Assembly: GCA_030847615.1 (NCBI GenBank)
Contig: JAUMIR010000005.1
Span: forward strand, 81,750,492 to 81,814,491
Length of the DNA stretch: 64,000 nt
Direction of reading: 5' to 3'
DNA from: Gambelia wislizenii
Lineage: Eukaryota > Chordata > Lepidosauria > Squamata > Crotaphytidae
Shown: positions 11,665 to 22,260 of the stretch, piece after piece
How positions within the stretch are numbered: the stretch's first letter is position 1
Layout of the letters: the number at the start of each line of letters is the position of its first letter
Program-made: the position numbers and the translations under genes
The notes under the pieces: model-generated
Told to the model about the DNA's origin: nothing
What the model saw: only the letters and a program-made list of their open reading frames with translations
The model's database searches: none

Positions 11665-12095
11665 TGGAACCCTGAGATAAACTACTGCAGGCTTACTGCA
11701 AGAAGCTGATGGAGCATAAGAAGATAGGGGACACCTCAAGGAGCTTGGGAACAGCTGAAGAAAAATGAGAAATCTGAAATTGACCTCAAGGCTTTGAAAA
11801 ACATTGGACAGATTGTTGGTGCATTTGTTAAACATTTAACAGAAGATTGTCAAAGCATCAAACAGACCAAGGTATATAATTAGTTGGTGGCATCAACTTG
11901 ATTAGAAAGAAATTTGAAGCCTGGGACAAAAGTTGCACTGGATGTGACCACCCTAACTAATGCAATATCTGCCAAGAGAAATTGATCCCATGATTTTCAG
12001 CATACCTCATGAAGTTTTTGACAATATCTCTTATTCTGAGACTGGCAGATTGGCAGAATAAATCAGGAAACCAAGAGAGGTTATGGTTTTACTTT
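11665..12095 (+). pseudogene. PSMC6: Processed pseudogene of 26S proteasome ATPase subunit 10B (Rpt4), N-terminal part only
   Basis: PSMC6 is one of six AAA ATPases of the 19S regulatory particle. In successive, partly frameshifted frames the sequence reads P-stop-DKLLQAYCKKLMEHKKI, then LKALKNIGQIVGAFVKHLTE, then RNLKPGTKVALDVTTLT, then DPMIFSIPHEVFDNISYSE and a piece like EQIRKPREV. These match, in order, the N-terminal coiled coil and OB region of Rpt4 up to the start of the AAA domain. There is no intron where the host gene should have several, so it is retrocopied. It carries several stops and frameshifts and ends before the Walker A motif. No poly(A) was seen because the 3' part is missing. 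Identity is from memory of the protein family; a close paralogue is unlikely because the DPLVYNMSHE-type block is specific. Confidence 0.82.
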
Positions 12096-12171
12096 GGATA
12101 GAATGCACTGAGCTTAGGCATGCCTAACTGCAAAGATTCAGTCTGTAAATATATTATGGCTTTCTGCTATT

Positions 12172-12417
12172 TGGCGTAGTGGTTTGAGCATTGGATGATG
12201 ACTCTGGAGACTCTGGAGATCAGGGTTTGAATCCCCACTCAGCCATGGAAGCCCACTGGGTGACCCTGGGCAAGTCATATTCTCTCAGCTCCAGAGGAGG
12301 GCAAGGGCAAACCCCGTCTGAAAAAAAAAATATGCCAAGAAAACCCTGCAATAGGTTCACCTTAGGGTCACCATAAGTTGGAAATGACTTGAAGGCACAC
12401 AACAACAACAACAACAA
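12172..12417 (+). repeat. tRNA-derived SINE, full length
   Basis: Box A-like GGCGTAGTGGTTTGAGC, box B-like GGTTTGAATCC, then the conserved body (CCCACTGGGTGACCCTGGGC, AAGTCA). The 3' part is ACCTTAGGGTCACCATAAGT, GACTTGAAGGCACACAAC and (AAC)n. Other copies: 18868-18990, 20233-20660 (interrupted) and a fragment at 62946-63010 (minus). An A-run lies in the middle. Confidence 0.85.
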
Positions 12418-12965
12418 CTTACTCTATGGCATTTAATAAATTGATTCTAATATTTGGCTTTCAAAATTTCATGAAATTGTACACATTTTACACTTAACAT
12501 TTGCAAAGTAATATGCTGTTTTGTTATTTATCTGCAGATGTTTAGTTTTTGTCTAGGAAAAAAAAAGGATGGTGCTGCTGATGGTAATGGATAGATAGCC
12601 CACTGTACAGTTTAATTGACATGAATACATTTAGATGGTACCTTACATTTCTACCAAGAAAACAGAATATAGGGATACTGCTGTTATTCATATCTAATAT
12701 TTTCTCAGTAGATAAAACAACTTGTAATCTAGACTTACAGATAAGTCTATTTGGAATTGTACAGTGGGTTATCCATGCTTTAAACCAGTTGCAAGGAACT
12801 AGTTTCCTATGAAGGACTTTTCCTGACCCACAGGAAAAAATAGATGGAGCTACATGTCATTGGTGGCTGGAGCTCTTAAACTTAAAACTGTTGCTATGGC
12901 AGATGAGGTCCATTAGTTATTGGTCTGGGCACAGTTCAAGGTGTTACCTTATAGGCAAGAGAAGA

Positions 12966-13030
12966 CAACCTGGTGCCCTCCAGACATTTTTGGCTACAGC
13001 TTCCATCAGTCCTATCCAGCACAATCAGGA
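12966..13030. repeat. Half of a CCCTCCAGA-type hAT MITE
   Basis: GGTGCCCTCCAGACATTTTT followed by GCTACAGCTTCCATCAGTC resembles one arm of the palindromic MITEs at 8787 and 55810; the opposite arm is lost next to the Tigger-like element at 13046. Confidence 0.4.
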
Positions 13031-13045
13031 ATGATGTAAATTGTA

Positions 13046-13286
13046 CAGTTGGCCTTCCATATCCATGGATTCTGCATCTATCAATTCAACCATCCATGGC
13101 TTGAAAATATTCCCTCCCCCCAAAATAAAAAATAAAAAAGGAAACCTTGATTTTGCCATTTTATATAAGGGACACCATTTTACTATGACAATGTACATAA
13201 TGGGACTTGAGCATCCATTTTGGTATCCATGGCGGGGGTGGGGGGTGTCCTAGAACCAAACTCCAACAGATACCAATGGCCCACTG
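13046..13286. mobile_element. Tigger-like MITE with TA TSD
   Basis: TIRs CAGTTGGCCTTCCATATCC and, inverted, CAGTGGGCCATTGGTATC are flanked by TA at 13044-13045 and 13287-13288. Internal phrases (CATGGCTTGAAAATATT, CTTGATTTTGCCATTTTATA, GGGACTTGAGCATCC) also occur, inverted, in the 24914 copy. Non-coding. Confidence 0.85.
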
Positions 13287-13288
13287 TA

Positions 13289-14990
13289 ATTCAAAATGGT
13301 GCATGTAGGGCACCATTTTTCTACCCCTGCTCTAAAGCTTTTAATCAAAGGTGGGTATCTGCGGAGCAGGTCAGAATGGGGCAGGTCAGAAACCTGGCCC
13401 ATTTCCCATCAATGTGAGCAACACTTGCCCATCTTTACCAAACTGGAATAAACTGAAGATCCCTTCCAGTTTCTTAAAAATGCCGTGTGGTTCCTTAACA
13501 AGACGTGGGGCAGTGTCAGTAGCAGGATCTCATTTAATTAAAGAATCTTATCCTCAGAAGATGTCTGAAATCACAATTTTTCATGTTCCCTCCTCCTCCC
13601 GTGGGTGACTTAGGTCTATACAAAATAGTTCCAAATCCCATCCCAGCCTTGAATGGTGTGCAACCAGGATACTTTCAAGGCATAGCCACTGACCTTGCTC
13701 CCTAGGAGATTTTGGGAGCTGTACTTCAAACAGTAATTTCTCAAAGTTCTTCTCTGAGGGCATCTTTTTGGATACATGACCTTTTGCTTGCTGAGGTAAA
13801 CCTGTAAGATCCTGCTCCATGGTTCTTTGGAAGAAAGGCTGGGAACTGTGAGTCATGACAACTTCCTTTGGCACTCTCTCCCCATGAGGACTGCCAGCAC
13901 CATTCACTGCTGGCGGGGGGCGGGCGGGGCGGTTGTGTGCAGTTTAAAAAAAATTCCAAAGTGCAGAAGAAGGGATTATTTTCCTACTCATTTGTTTTAT
14001 TACTATACTTATGTTACTGCTTTATAGGTTTGAATTGTTTTTGTAATGTAAGATGACTTTGAGGGCCTTATGCATGCTAGAAGATACAGTCTGAGGAACA
14101 GATTGCATGATATGTTAGATACATATCATGTAGCTAACAATTGCTTCTTTTGTCATTCCTAGTAAATGGATGCAACCCTAGTCTAGACTGGGACCAGAAT
14201 AGCCAAGTTTTTAAAATCTATACACACACACACACTGCCAATATTGTGTTAAACCCATATTGGCACCAATTGGTTTGTTTCCCCTTTAAAAATCTCTGTA
14301 CACTCCCATTCCCACATTTTTAGATAACAAGTGGATGTGTGCTGATTCCAATCTGAATTGGTGCTACTTAACATTACTAGAGAATAAAAATGTAAGTGAT
14401 CTTTGGCTGTAAGATGCATATTTAATATAGTTTAACCCTAAAATAACAATGGTGTTTCTCACACCAGGCTCCTTTCTTGCAGTAATCGCACTAGTGAAGG
14501 AAACTGGAATGTACCTGTTTGAAAATGTTCATTATCACACTGTTCTTCAGTCATGTGAGTGTGCCACTGAGATTGTGCTGCTTTGGCAATCATCTGTCTC
14601 TCTGTGTCAGCTCCGTAACCCTGCCTTCAGTGCATGTGTGCCTTTCTTTTAATGTTTTTATTTTGCTGCACTTGGGAATAGTGAGGGGGAGGGTGGAAAG
14701 AGGAGGAGCGGAGGAGCATCACACCCCCTCATGTCATGTGACTTCTGTCATATTGCTGCTGCCTTGGAAGGGACTTATCACATGAAGAGGGACACTTGCA
14801 TAGCAGCAGTATTGAGAGACATTGATGTCAGTGAAGAGCTCAGCTATAGAAACACCTGGAATGTAAGCCAGCAATGGGATAGAGATGATGTCATGTGATA
14901 ACATAAGACCATTGCCACGACTATACTGGTGTAATTCCACAAGTAATTCAGAAGTAATTCCACACAGCTTTGTGTGATAAAGTCTGAAGT
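13289..14990. other. No gene seen
   Basis: 1.7 kb without a recognisable gene. A weak inverted pair (GGACTTATCACATGAAG near 14771 and CTTTGTGTGATAAAGTC near 14970) hints at a further MITE but is too diverged to call. A short (CA)n lies at about 14221-14236. Confidence 0.4.
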
Positions 14991-15176
14991 AACAGTGCAA
15001 TCTTATACATGTCTAGTCAAAGATCATTGGATTCAGTGGGACTTATTGCCAAGTAAGTGGGCATAGCATTATATCCCAACACTGCAAGTACTGTAAATAC
15101 TTTCCCACTCAGGCATAAGCTCCATGAGTTCAATGAGATTTACTCCAAGCTCAGTGTACATAGTATTGCAGCCTAA
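14991..15176. repeat. Old interspersed repeat (GATTCAGTGGGACTTA type)
   Basis: Contains GTGCAATCTTATACATGTCT, GATTCAGTGGGACTTATTG and GTATTGCAGCCT. The same kind of text recurs at 18650-18795 and near 54180-54230, which shows it is interspersed. Class unknown. Confidence 0.45.
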
Positions 15177-16369
15177 AAGTTTAAAATCAAAATTGATGTA
15201 AAGATATTTTCATCCTTTTACTCCAATAATATTTTGTTTAATTGAAAAGCGTGTTGCTAGATATTATTACATAATAGTGACTCACTGTCTCATTTATGGA
15301 ATTGTCTTCTGTAATTATTTGCATCTTAGGAGAGATAATCTTCCCACAGTGATATGTTGGTCTGTTATGTCCTTTTGCTTCAGAACAAGTTATGTGTAAT
15401 ATATTTCCCTTTAATAATTGTAGCAACAGTCCATTCCAATAATAAAGTTGTCATAGTCAATCTGTAATGGACCACTTCACATTGTTGGAACTGTTCTTTT
15501 ATTACAACTGTTTATATCTTTATGAGGCTTTAATAAATGTGAATCATTGCAATAATAAAGCTTTTGGACAGCTGCTAAAACTTGCTGTTTCCTAACCCCA
15601 ACCTTGAGAGTTACCATGACATTGATAGTTAATACTCTTGAGTAATAAAATTTAAGGCAATCAAATAGTATTGCTTGGTTATCCCTGCTGTGTGGTAGGT
15701 TACCCTACCAACATAAGTTTTATATCAATCTCTAAGTTTTTTGCTGTATACTCTGGTACACAAAATGCATGTTGCTTTAGGACGGGATTGTAGTGGTTTT
15801 AAACTTCAACATAGGGCTTGAAGTGCTAAGAGTTTGTTTTCTTCAGTTAAAAGATCAGTCAAAGGATGACCAAGAGACAGATAAATAACCAGGTGCCAGT
15901 CATGGTACTAGGAACCTCCATTCCAGGAGGGCTGATATGTGGGAGCCAAGGAGTTATGCTTATCAGAAATCCATGAGACAGTTCTATACTGAGATATGGT
16001 TTTTCACAGATGATACCAGCAATTAACCATCTATGCAAGCTTTACTTAGTGCCTGTAAACAAGCATGTTAGAAATTGTATTTGGTATCCTGTTAATGGTG
16101 TTCTGTGCAGGACATTGCTGTTTGATCCATCTTTATTATAGGAAATGCCTGTATGTGTTGTAAGTTTTCTCAAATAATCTTTTTTCACCTTGTAAGTAAA
16201 CTTGTATCTGACATCACGTCAGACCAGCTGCCTGGGTAAACAATTGCTAACTTTAACATTGGCAGCCGCAATAAAAAACATGGAAATCATTACATTATGC
16301 AAAACATTATCAAAATTATATTCTTCAAGTACAAGTGCTTACTTTTAAAGATTAGCCTCTTTCTCTCTC
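15177..16369. other. No gene seen
   Basis: 1.2 kb of AT-rich sequence with no credible gene, RNA or repeat boundaries. Confidence 0.45.
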
Positions 16370-16480
16370 AAACTGCTTGTTTTAAAGTCTTCAGAGGAGC
16401 ATCTTATCTGGATTCTGGGTTCTTTCACCGGGGAGTTCACAAGTGAGGGCCTTCTCAGTGGTGGTGCCTCCTAGACATTA

Positions 16481-17074
16481 CGGTCTTGTGTATATGGTCA
16501 AAATACTGTAATACAAACAGGATGTGAACACACAGTGATTTGTTCATACCGACATGTACATAAATACATGTCATTTGGAAGGGGAGTAGCCAAATCCACG
16601 ACAAAGTCCATATGTGTTGCGTCCGGGAGTTCATCCGGATTTTAAAAAAAGTTCTGTATAACATGTGAATGTGTGATCGTTTGAACACTTGCATTTACAC
16701 ATATACAAACAGGCAGCGTAATCTGATTGGCTGGACAAGCATGGGGGCAGGGCTAGCAAACAGCCACCATGTTAGATTTTCAGCTAAGCAAGGGTCAAAT
16801 AAGTCAATAACATGGCAATCTTATACTTTTTTCTTTCTTTTGTTTTTGTAAATATGAACTATTGCTTGTATGCACCATGGGAAACTGTTTTTTTTTTAAT
16901 TTTGGTGGCAGCAGATTTAAAATCGTGAGTAAATTACTCATGGCTACCATCTTGGCTAGGGGGTCATGGAGAGTTTAGTGGGGGTTCTTTTGACCATGAA
17001 GACAGGTTGCTTCATTGCAAATGCTTGCTTTTCCAGACGTGTTCGTATTTCCCCCCTCTCGTATAGAAAAGGCC
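16481..17074 (-). mobile_element. PIF/Harbinger-type MITE with TTA TSD
   Basis: Inverse homologue of 9933-10539. Ends: CGGTCTTGTGTATATGGTC at left and, inverted, GGCCTTTTCTATACGAGAG at right. It is flanked on both sides by TTA (16478-16480, 17075-17077), the TWA-type 3-bp duplication expected of PIF/Harbinger. Removing it rejoins an L2-like sequence. No coding capacity. Confidence 0.82.
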
Positions 17075-17344
17075 TTACTTTCCCAGGCACATTAACGGTG
17101 CCCTATATGGTTTAGGTCCAGACTCCCTGTAGGAACCTGCCCGCATTTTAAGATCAATTGGGGAAGGCTTTCCCTCAGTTCTGCCACCACCACAGGCTTG
17201 CTCGGCAAGGACATGGGACAGAAACTTCTTAGTGGCTGGAATTCCCCTTCCATGACAGGCTAGGCTGGCCCCTGCCTGCTCTCCTTGGCTTGGCTAGGAA
17301 AGATCCACTTGTTTAAGCAGGCTTTTGATGCAGAGGCTTCTTAT

Positions 17345-17441
17345 AGAATCATAGAATCATAGAGTTGGAAGACACCACAAGGGCCATCAAGCCCAACCCC
17401 TTGCCATGCAGGAACACACAATCAAATCATTCCTGACAGAT
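17345..17441 (-). mobile_element. CR1 LINE 3' end fragment
   Basis: Read on the minus strand: ...CCTGCATGGCAAGGGGTTGG, the usual CR1 3' untranslated text, then CCAACTCTATGATTCTATG. About 97 bp only, 5'-truncated, inserted in L2-like sequence. Confidence 0.85.
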
Positions 17442-17619
17442 GGCCTATGCTTTCTTTTTTAAAAGTTTTGTGTACCTTTTAATGGTTTGATGTTGCTTTA
17501 ATGTGATAATTTTAATTGTCTAAATTCGCTTTTAGGTGACTCTTTTTGTTAGCTACCTTCGGTCCCATTCCAGAGAAAGGTGACAAATCAGACCTTTTCT
17601 TTTCTGGTTCCTCTGCTAA

Positions 17620-18173
17620 GGACTTTATCAGATGTGGCAAATATGGTGTCATAATGATTCCTAATGAATGCAAAAGGGTGTGCATATCAGATGACATTGT
17701 TCTTTCCTGATTTTGTAGTGTCCAAAAGCCATTCTTTTTTATTGATGGGCCAAGCCGTCAGTAGATCTCCCATGACACTTTTTTGCCAGTATCGCTGGCG
17801 TTTGAAACCTTGTGCCATTGTGCACATGTGAATACAGCATCAATGGGCAGACCACTTCCGGGTGAGATCGCAAGAACAACATCGGGGACGCTCTTTTTAT
17901 GAACCTCCCTGGTTTACTTTTAAGTTGTAAAGTGTGTTTTTGTGCTTGTGTATGTGTGTACATTTTGTTTCTTTGGATTTTTGCATTTTTAAAATTTACC
18001 ACACTTGCGTCTTCTAGCAAGAATTGGCTCCATTCGTGTTCCATTCATGCTGAGAGGCTGCTTATTGATGCTGCTTAAGGTAGGTCTGGTAGAAAGGGTT
18101 CTTTTGCCAGCAGAAAAACACTTTAAAATATGCCGGCAAAAGAACACTTTGAGAGGCTTGCCTGATAAAGTCC
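17620..18173. mobile_element. Harbinger-type MITE (GGACTTTATCAGA group), 554 bp
   Basis: TIRs GGACTTTATCAGATG and CTGATAAAGTCC. Flanks are TAA and TGA, a 3-bp TSD with one difference. The interior (ATATGGTGTCATAATGATTC, TTATTGATGGGCCAAGCC, CACTTCCGGGTGAGATCG) matches 46811-48115 in order and, more weakly, 54641-55223 and 55959-57206. No transposase. Confidence 0.75.
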
Positions 18174-18184
18174 TGAGACTTCAT

Positions 18185-18590
18185 GCCATCATGCATTGGT
18201 CATTTCTTAGCCCACTGGCTTCCATTCAACATTCCTCTGCTAAGATTTTTTTTTTTTTGCCCATCATTTTACCCCACTTTTAATATCATTTCATCGGTTG
18301 ACTATTCCTTCTAAGATTCAGTCCAAGTTCTTTATTTTAACTTTTAAAGTCCTACATGACATAGTTCCCCCTATCTTTCATCTCTTGTTTCTTCTTACCT
18401 GCCTGCTCGGGATGCGTTCCGGGAATTGTAGGCTTCACATTCAATCAAGGGTTTCTTCTTTCTAGGCTGAACTTTGTCCTTTCTCACTCACTGCTCCATG
18501 CTCTTGGAATTGTCTCCCTGAACTGCTCTTTCCCTCATTGTTTTTAAATCCCAGATTTGTGTGTGTGTGTCTTTTTTCCAATAGTGTATA
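18185..18590 (+). pseudogene. L2-like LINE C-terminal fragment
   Basis: The frame reads PLASIQHSSAKI near 18215, then a decayed equivalent of the HWLP block, then LLKSYMT. This matches PLVSILHSAAKI and following text in the opposite-strand copy at 21430-22260. Frameshifts and stops throughout; T-runs added. Confidence 0.5.
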
Positions 18591-18649
18591 TGAGCCCAAA
18601 GTCAGACAGGTTGTCTTTATGTTTTTGCTACTTAAAACACAGATGGTTG

Positions 18650-18795
18650 CAAGCTGGTCTGCAGTTGTTCGTGCTCAGTAAAGAACCCCATTGATTTTAT
18701 TGGGGTGAGTAGAGTAGCCCTGTAAAATGCGTACTTAACTCCAAATAAATTCAAGGGATTTACAGTTAAGCATGGATAGGACTGCGCCCTTGACT
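18650..18795. repeat. Old interspersed repeat (second copy of the 14991 type)
   Basis: CCCATTGATTTTATTGGGGTGAG, GCGTACTTAACTCC and ATAGGACTGCGCCC parallel the 14991-15176 sequence. Class unknown. Confidence 0.4.
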
Positions 18796-18867
18796 ACAGA
18801 TATGTGGGTTAACAAGGTAAGCATCAATCAAATGAATGGTAGATTATATTAGAATGTAGCCAGATAA

Positions 18868-18990
18868 CTAGGATTTGTCTCCCCACATAGCCATGAAACC
18901 CACTAGGGGACCTTGGGCAAGTCACATACTCTCAGCCTCAGTGATAAGTTTGCCTTAGGATCACCTTGAAGACACACAGCAGCAACAACC
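18868..18990 (+). repeat. tRNA-derived SINE, internally deleted
   Basis: Keeps AACCCACTAGGGGACCTTGG, GCAAGTCACATACTCTCAG and the tail GGATCACCTTGAAGACACAC followed by AGCAGCAACAAC, but lacks most of the promoter head and part of the body found in 12172-12417. Confidence 0.7.
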
Positions 18991-19021
18991 AGAGAACAGC
19001 ATCTAGAAAAGACAGACCTAT

Positions 19022-19223
19022 GGCTCAGTTACACGGCAGTTTTTATTGCGGTAGTTTTCGCTTTATAGCAGTTTCGCACCAGTGCTGCATAGTTCACCTG
19101 ATTTACTAAACTGATGGATCAGTTTAGTTTTCTGTTTTGTAATTCACACAGACAGAGATGGGGGCGTGGCCTCCTAAGCACATCTGGGGGAAGATGCTGA
19201 GGAGCTGTGAGGGAGGGAGGGAA

Positions 19224-19263
<40 letters not shown>

Positions 19264-19911
19264 TGCTGGCACCTTTCCCTCTGATTACCAGAGGAATGCC
19301 TGCTAATTTTTATTCCTTTAGCAGGGAGTCTCAGCTGAGGAGCCATCCCCCGTCAAGCCCCCCTTCCGCTCACCCACTCCCCCCTCTCTTCTCTCACACA
19401 GAAACGGGACCTCAGCAGGGCGGGGGGATGAACACACACACACACAGACAGACAGGAAAAGGCTAACTGGGGATTCCTCCACCCCAGCAGCCAAGCAAGC
19501 CAGGAGGCAGACAGCTACGTGATTGGGATGGGGATAGCACTGGCTGGATCTTTTCCATGGATGGAAACAACAGTGGATGGATCTTTTCATTTGAGGCTCC
19601 TCCATCTCTTGCAAGTCCACCCCCTCCTTGGACAGCCCAACCAATCACAGCTCAGCTCTGCTGTGACTGTATTGGGAAGATTGCTGGTAGTTCACATAGC
19701 CCTTAGCGAAATGGTAGTTCACACAATCGAAAGTGCGCTAAGTCGTGCTACTTTTCAAAAAAAGTCGGGAAACGTGAAATCTCTTATCACACTACTTTTG
19801 AGTTTTTGAGCTCCCCCCCTTCTGAATGAGGCGATACTTTAGTGCAATGTGTGGGAACAATTAGGACTCTTAGTGATTTATTTAAGGGAATATTTTGCTG
19901 TGTAAACGGGG
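19022..19911. mobile_element. Harbinger-like MITE, about 890 bp
   Basis: Left end GGCTCAGTTACACGGCAGTT and, inverted, right end GGGCCCCGTTTACACAGCAA form imperfect TIRs with the GG...TACAC layout of this group. The flanks show no matching TSD. The interior contains a (GA)n tract (about 19216-19260), CCAAT-containing text and short CA runs. Open frames here are low-complexity and not supported. Confidence 0.5.
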
Positions 19912-20232
19912 CCCAAGAGAATACTTGGTGAGTCTTTCTCAGGAAATGTTCCTGACAAGCAGATGGGGATAGCTGGCAGCACTCTCATTAATTGGGCACT
20001 TAGCAATTAAAACCAGGAGAGTGTTTAAAATGTTGTGAAAGACAGTTTAGTATGTGTCAACTGTGGAAAAGGTTTATTGGGGAAACTGTGTGTTAAGTTA
20101 ATTGTGTCAAATGTACTCGGCAATAAGGTACTAATTGCTCAGATTTCTAAAGGGGTCTGGAGCTGTTGTCCTCCAAAACAGTCAGCAGCTATTTTCAGCA
20201 GAGAATGAGGAGAACTAAGAGACCTACTTACA

Positions 20233-20660
20233 GAACCAGTGTGGCATAGTGGTTTGAGGGTTGGACTAGGACTCTGAGAAACCCACTGGGTAATCTTGGG
20301 CAAGTTACACTCCCAGGCTGCTGACACCACTGCAGAAATAATGCGGTTTGACACTGCTTAAACTGTTATGGCTTCATCCTATGGAATCCTGGGATTTGTA
20401 GTTTGTTGTGGCACCAGAGCTCTCTGACAGAGAAGGCTAAATATCTCACAAAACTACAGATCCCAGAATTCCATAGCATTGAGCCATGACAGTAAAAACA
20501 GTATCAAACTGCATTATTTCAGTAGTGTGACAGCAGCCCCAGCTTCAGAGGAACACAATGGTACCCCCCCCTGCACAAATATTCCCAAGAAAAGCCTGTG
20601 ACAGTTTTGCCTTAGGGTTGCCATAAGCTGGAAACAACTTGAAGGCAGACAGCAACAAAG
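20233..20660 (+). repeat. tRNA-derived SINE interrupted by a MITE
   Basis: Left part 20233-20315 carries the head (GTGTGGCATAGTGGTTTGAG, then CCCACTGGGTAATCTTGGGC). Right part 20539-20660 carries CCAGCTTCAGAGGAACACAA, CCTTAGGGTTGCCATAAGCT and GAAGGCAGACAGCAACAA. Removing 20316-20538 and one CCA restores a continuous SINE. Confidence 0.85.
20316..20538. mobile_element. Harbinger-type MITE (GGCTG..TGCAGAAATAAT group) with CCA TSD
   Basis: TIRs start GGCTGCTGACACCACTGCAG and, inverted, GGCTGCTGTCACACTACTG. 223 bp, almost symmetrical (GGAATCCTGGGATTTGTAGT and its counterpart). 3-bp TSD CCA on both sides, inside a SINE. Same family as 37115-37321, 31177-31401 and the partial 48504-48640. Confidence 0.82.
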
Positions 20661-21429
20661 AGGCCTACCGAGAAAGAGAGCAAGTAAACCGATTCAGCTG
20701 AGTCATTGAACAGCCTTGGTAGCCCTTTCAGTAGCCACATTTGGACTAGGACAAAAATTTTAAATAGAGCAGATAATAATGACAACAGTAATAATTTTTG
20801 CCCAGTGATGCAGTCTGTGGTGAATGCTTGTGTTTTGTTTCTAGACAGGCTGTGATGATTTACTTTATTTGGTCTTTGGAGTAAAATTGTATGTGTGACC
20901 TGTATGTGCGACCTGTTCAAAGGTGAGTAGCCAGTACTGGAGGCTTCAAGGAAAGCCAATTCATTTGTCCTTTTTGTCCAGAAAAGGGGCAGCATAGATA
21001 GGTCAGGGGCTGGCAAAGGACCTGTGGTAAGGGCTCATGCAACTTGAGGGCTGTGCTTTGCCCACCCCTGAAAAAGGAAGGCTTTACTTAAGCCATATTC
21101 AGAGGGGGAGATTCCTCCTTGCTCTTCTGACAGGATGGCTAGTCCTGTCAAGCCAGTTTCTTCCAAGTTCCTCCTTTTTCTCCACAAAATGGAAAAATGT
21201 GTGTCTATATTTCTGTAAATGTGTTTCATATGGACACATACTCCTGTTGACTAAAGTATGCTTATGCTAATTTTAGAAATGCCATGGTGGGTTTTTTTTA
21301 AACACATTTTTCATATGCACACATATGATCAAAAGCACTCTATTTTTCTATAGTGCAGTTCACTTGTCATACCTGTTTTTGTGTTCAATCAAGGAGGTCC
21401 AACAAAGCAAATTTCTCACTCATTTTTAT

Positions 21430-22260
21430 CGTTATTATTATTATTATTATTATCATAATCATCTATTTATATAGTGCAATTGATGTACATGGCACTTTAC
21501 AAAAGGTTACAGAATAAAACAATTATCACCATTCCAATAATATAAAATACTAAAAGACAATACTAAAATACAATAGAAAAGGGGAAAACATCAAATAATT
21601 CAGAATAAAATAAAATAATCAGTACAGGTGATCAAATACAATAAAGCTATAAACATTAATTCAAAATTCCCGAAGTTTGAGAAGTTTTCAATTTGGATTT
21701 AAAAACAGCAAGGGACAAAATAGTCCGCAAGTTTACCAGGAGGCTATTCCAGGAATAAGGGGTGCCAAGCAAAAAGGGATGAAGTCAAGCCAAGGAGGAA
21801 GAAAATCTTGGCTGAGTAAGAAGCCCAGAATTCGCAGAGCAAAGATTTCTAGAGATAAGAGTTGCAAGATAAGGAGGAGCTAGGTTATGCAGGGCCTTGA
21901 ATGTCAGAACAAGCAGCTTATACTGAATCCTAGGGGGGATAGGTAGCCAATGAAGGGATATCAAAAGTGGGGTAACATGATCAAAATGATGGGCCAAAAT
22001 GATAATCTTAGCAGCAGAGTGAAGAATGGAAACCAAAGGACTAAGATGAGATAATGGAAGACCAGTCAAAAGAAGATTGCAGTAATCGAGGTGGGAAATG
22101 ACTAAAGGATGAACTCAAGTCTTGGCAGAGGAAGCAGAGAGGAAAGGTCTGATTTTAGTGATATTATAAAGGAAAAATCGACACAACTTTGCTACAGCCT
22201 CAATATGAGGAACAAAGGACAAAAAGGAGTCAAAGACAAAGCCAAGATTCCATGCCAACA
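21430..22260 (-). pseudogene. L2-like LINE reverse-transcriptase C-terminal region
   Basis: On the minus strand the reading shows LGFVFDSFLSFVPHIEAVAK, then HPLVISHLDYCNLLLTGLP, SPLVSILHSAAKII, HFDHVTPLLISLHWLPIPPR and FKALHNLAPPYL. That is the order of the L2 C-terminal domain. The catalytic core lies upstream and is missing. The 3' side passes into a (ATT)n-type tail near 21430-21450. At least one stop interrupts the frame. It is one of the better-preserved L2-type pieces here. Confidence 0.75.

Larger units (their letters stand above)
16370..17516 (+). pseudogene. L2-like LINE remnant, split by two insertions
   Basis: Fragments of an L2-type reverse transcriptase C-terminal region occur as 16400-16480 (GAGGGCCTTCTCAGTGGTGG), 17075-17344 (ALYGLGP-type frame, then SVLPPP) and 17442-17516 (3' region). 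The first gap is a Harbinger-type MITE (16481-17074) with TTA on both sides; the second is a CR1 3' end in reverse orientation (17345-17441). Many stops. The order of the first two pieces may reflect more than one L2 copy. Confidence 0.5.

Noticed and set aside
14769..14984. Possible MITE with GGACTTATCACATG-like ends
   Set aside because: Only about 14 bases match with gaps, and no TSD or internal homology was seen.
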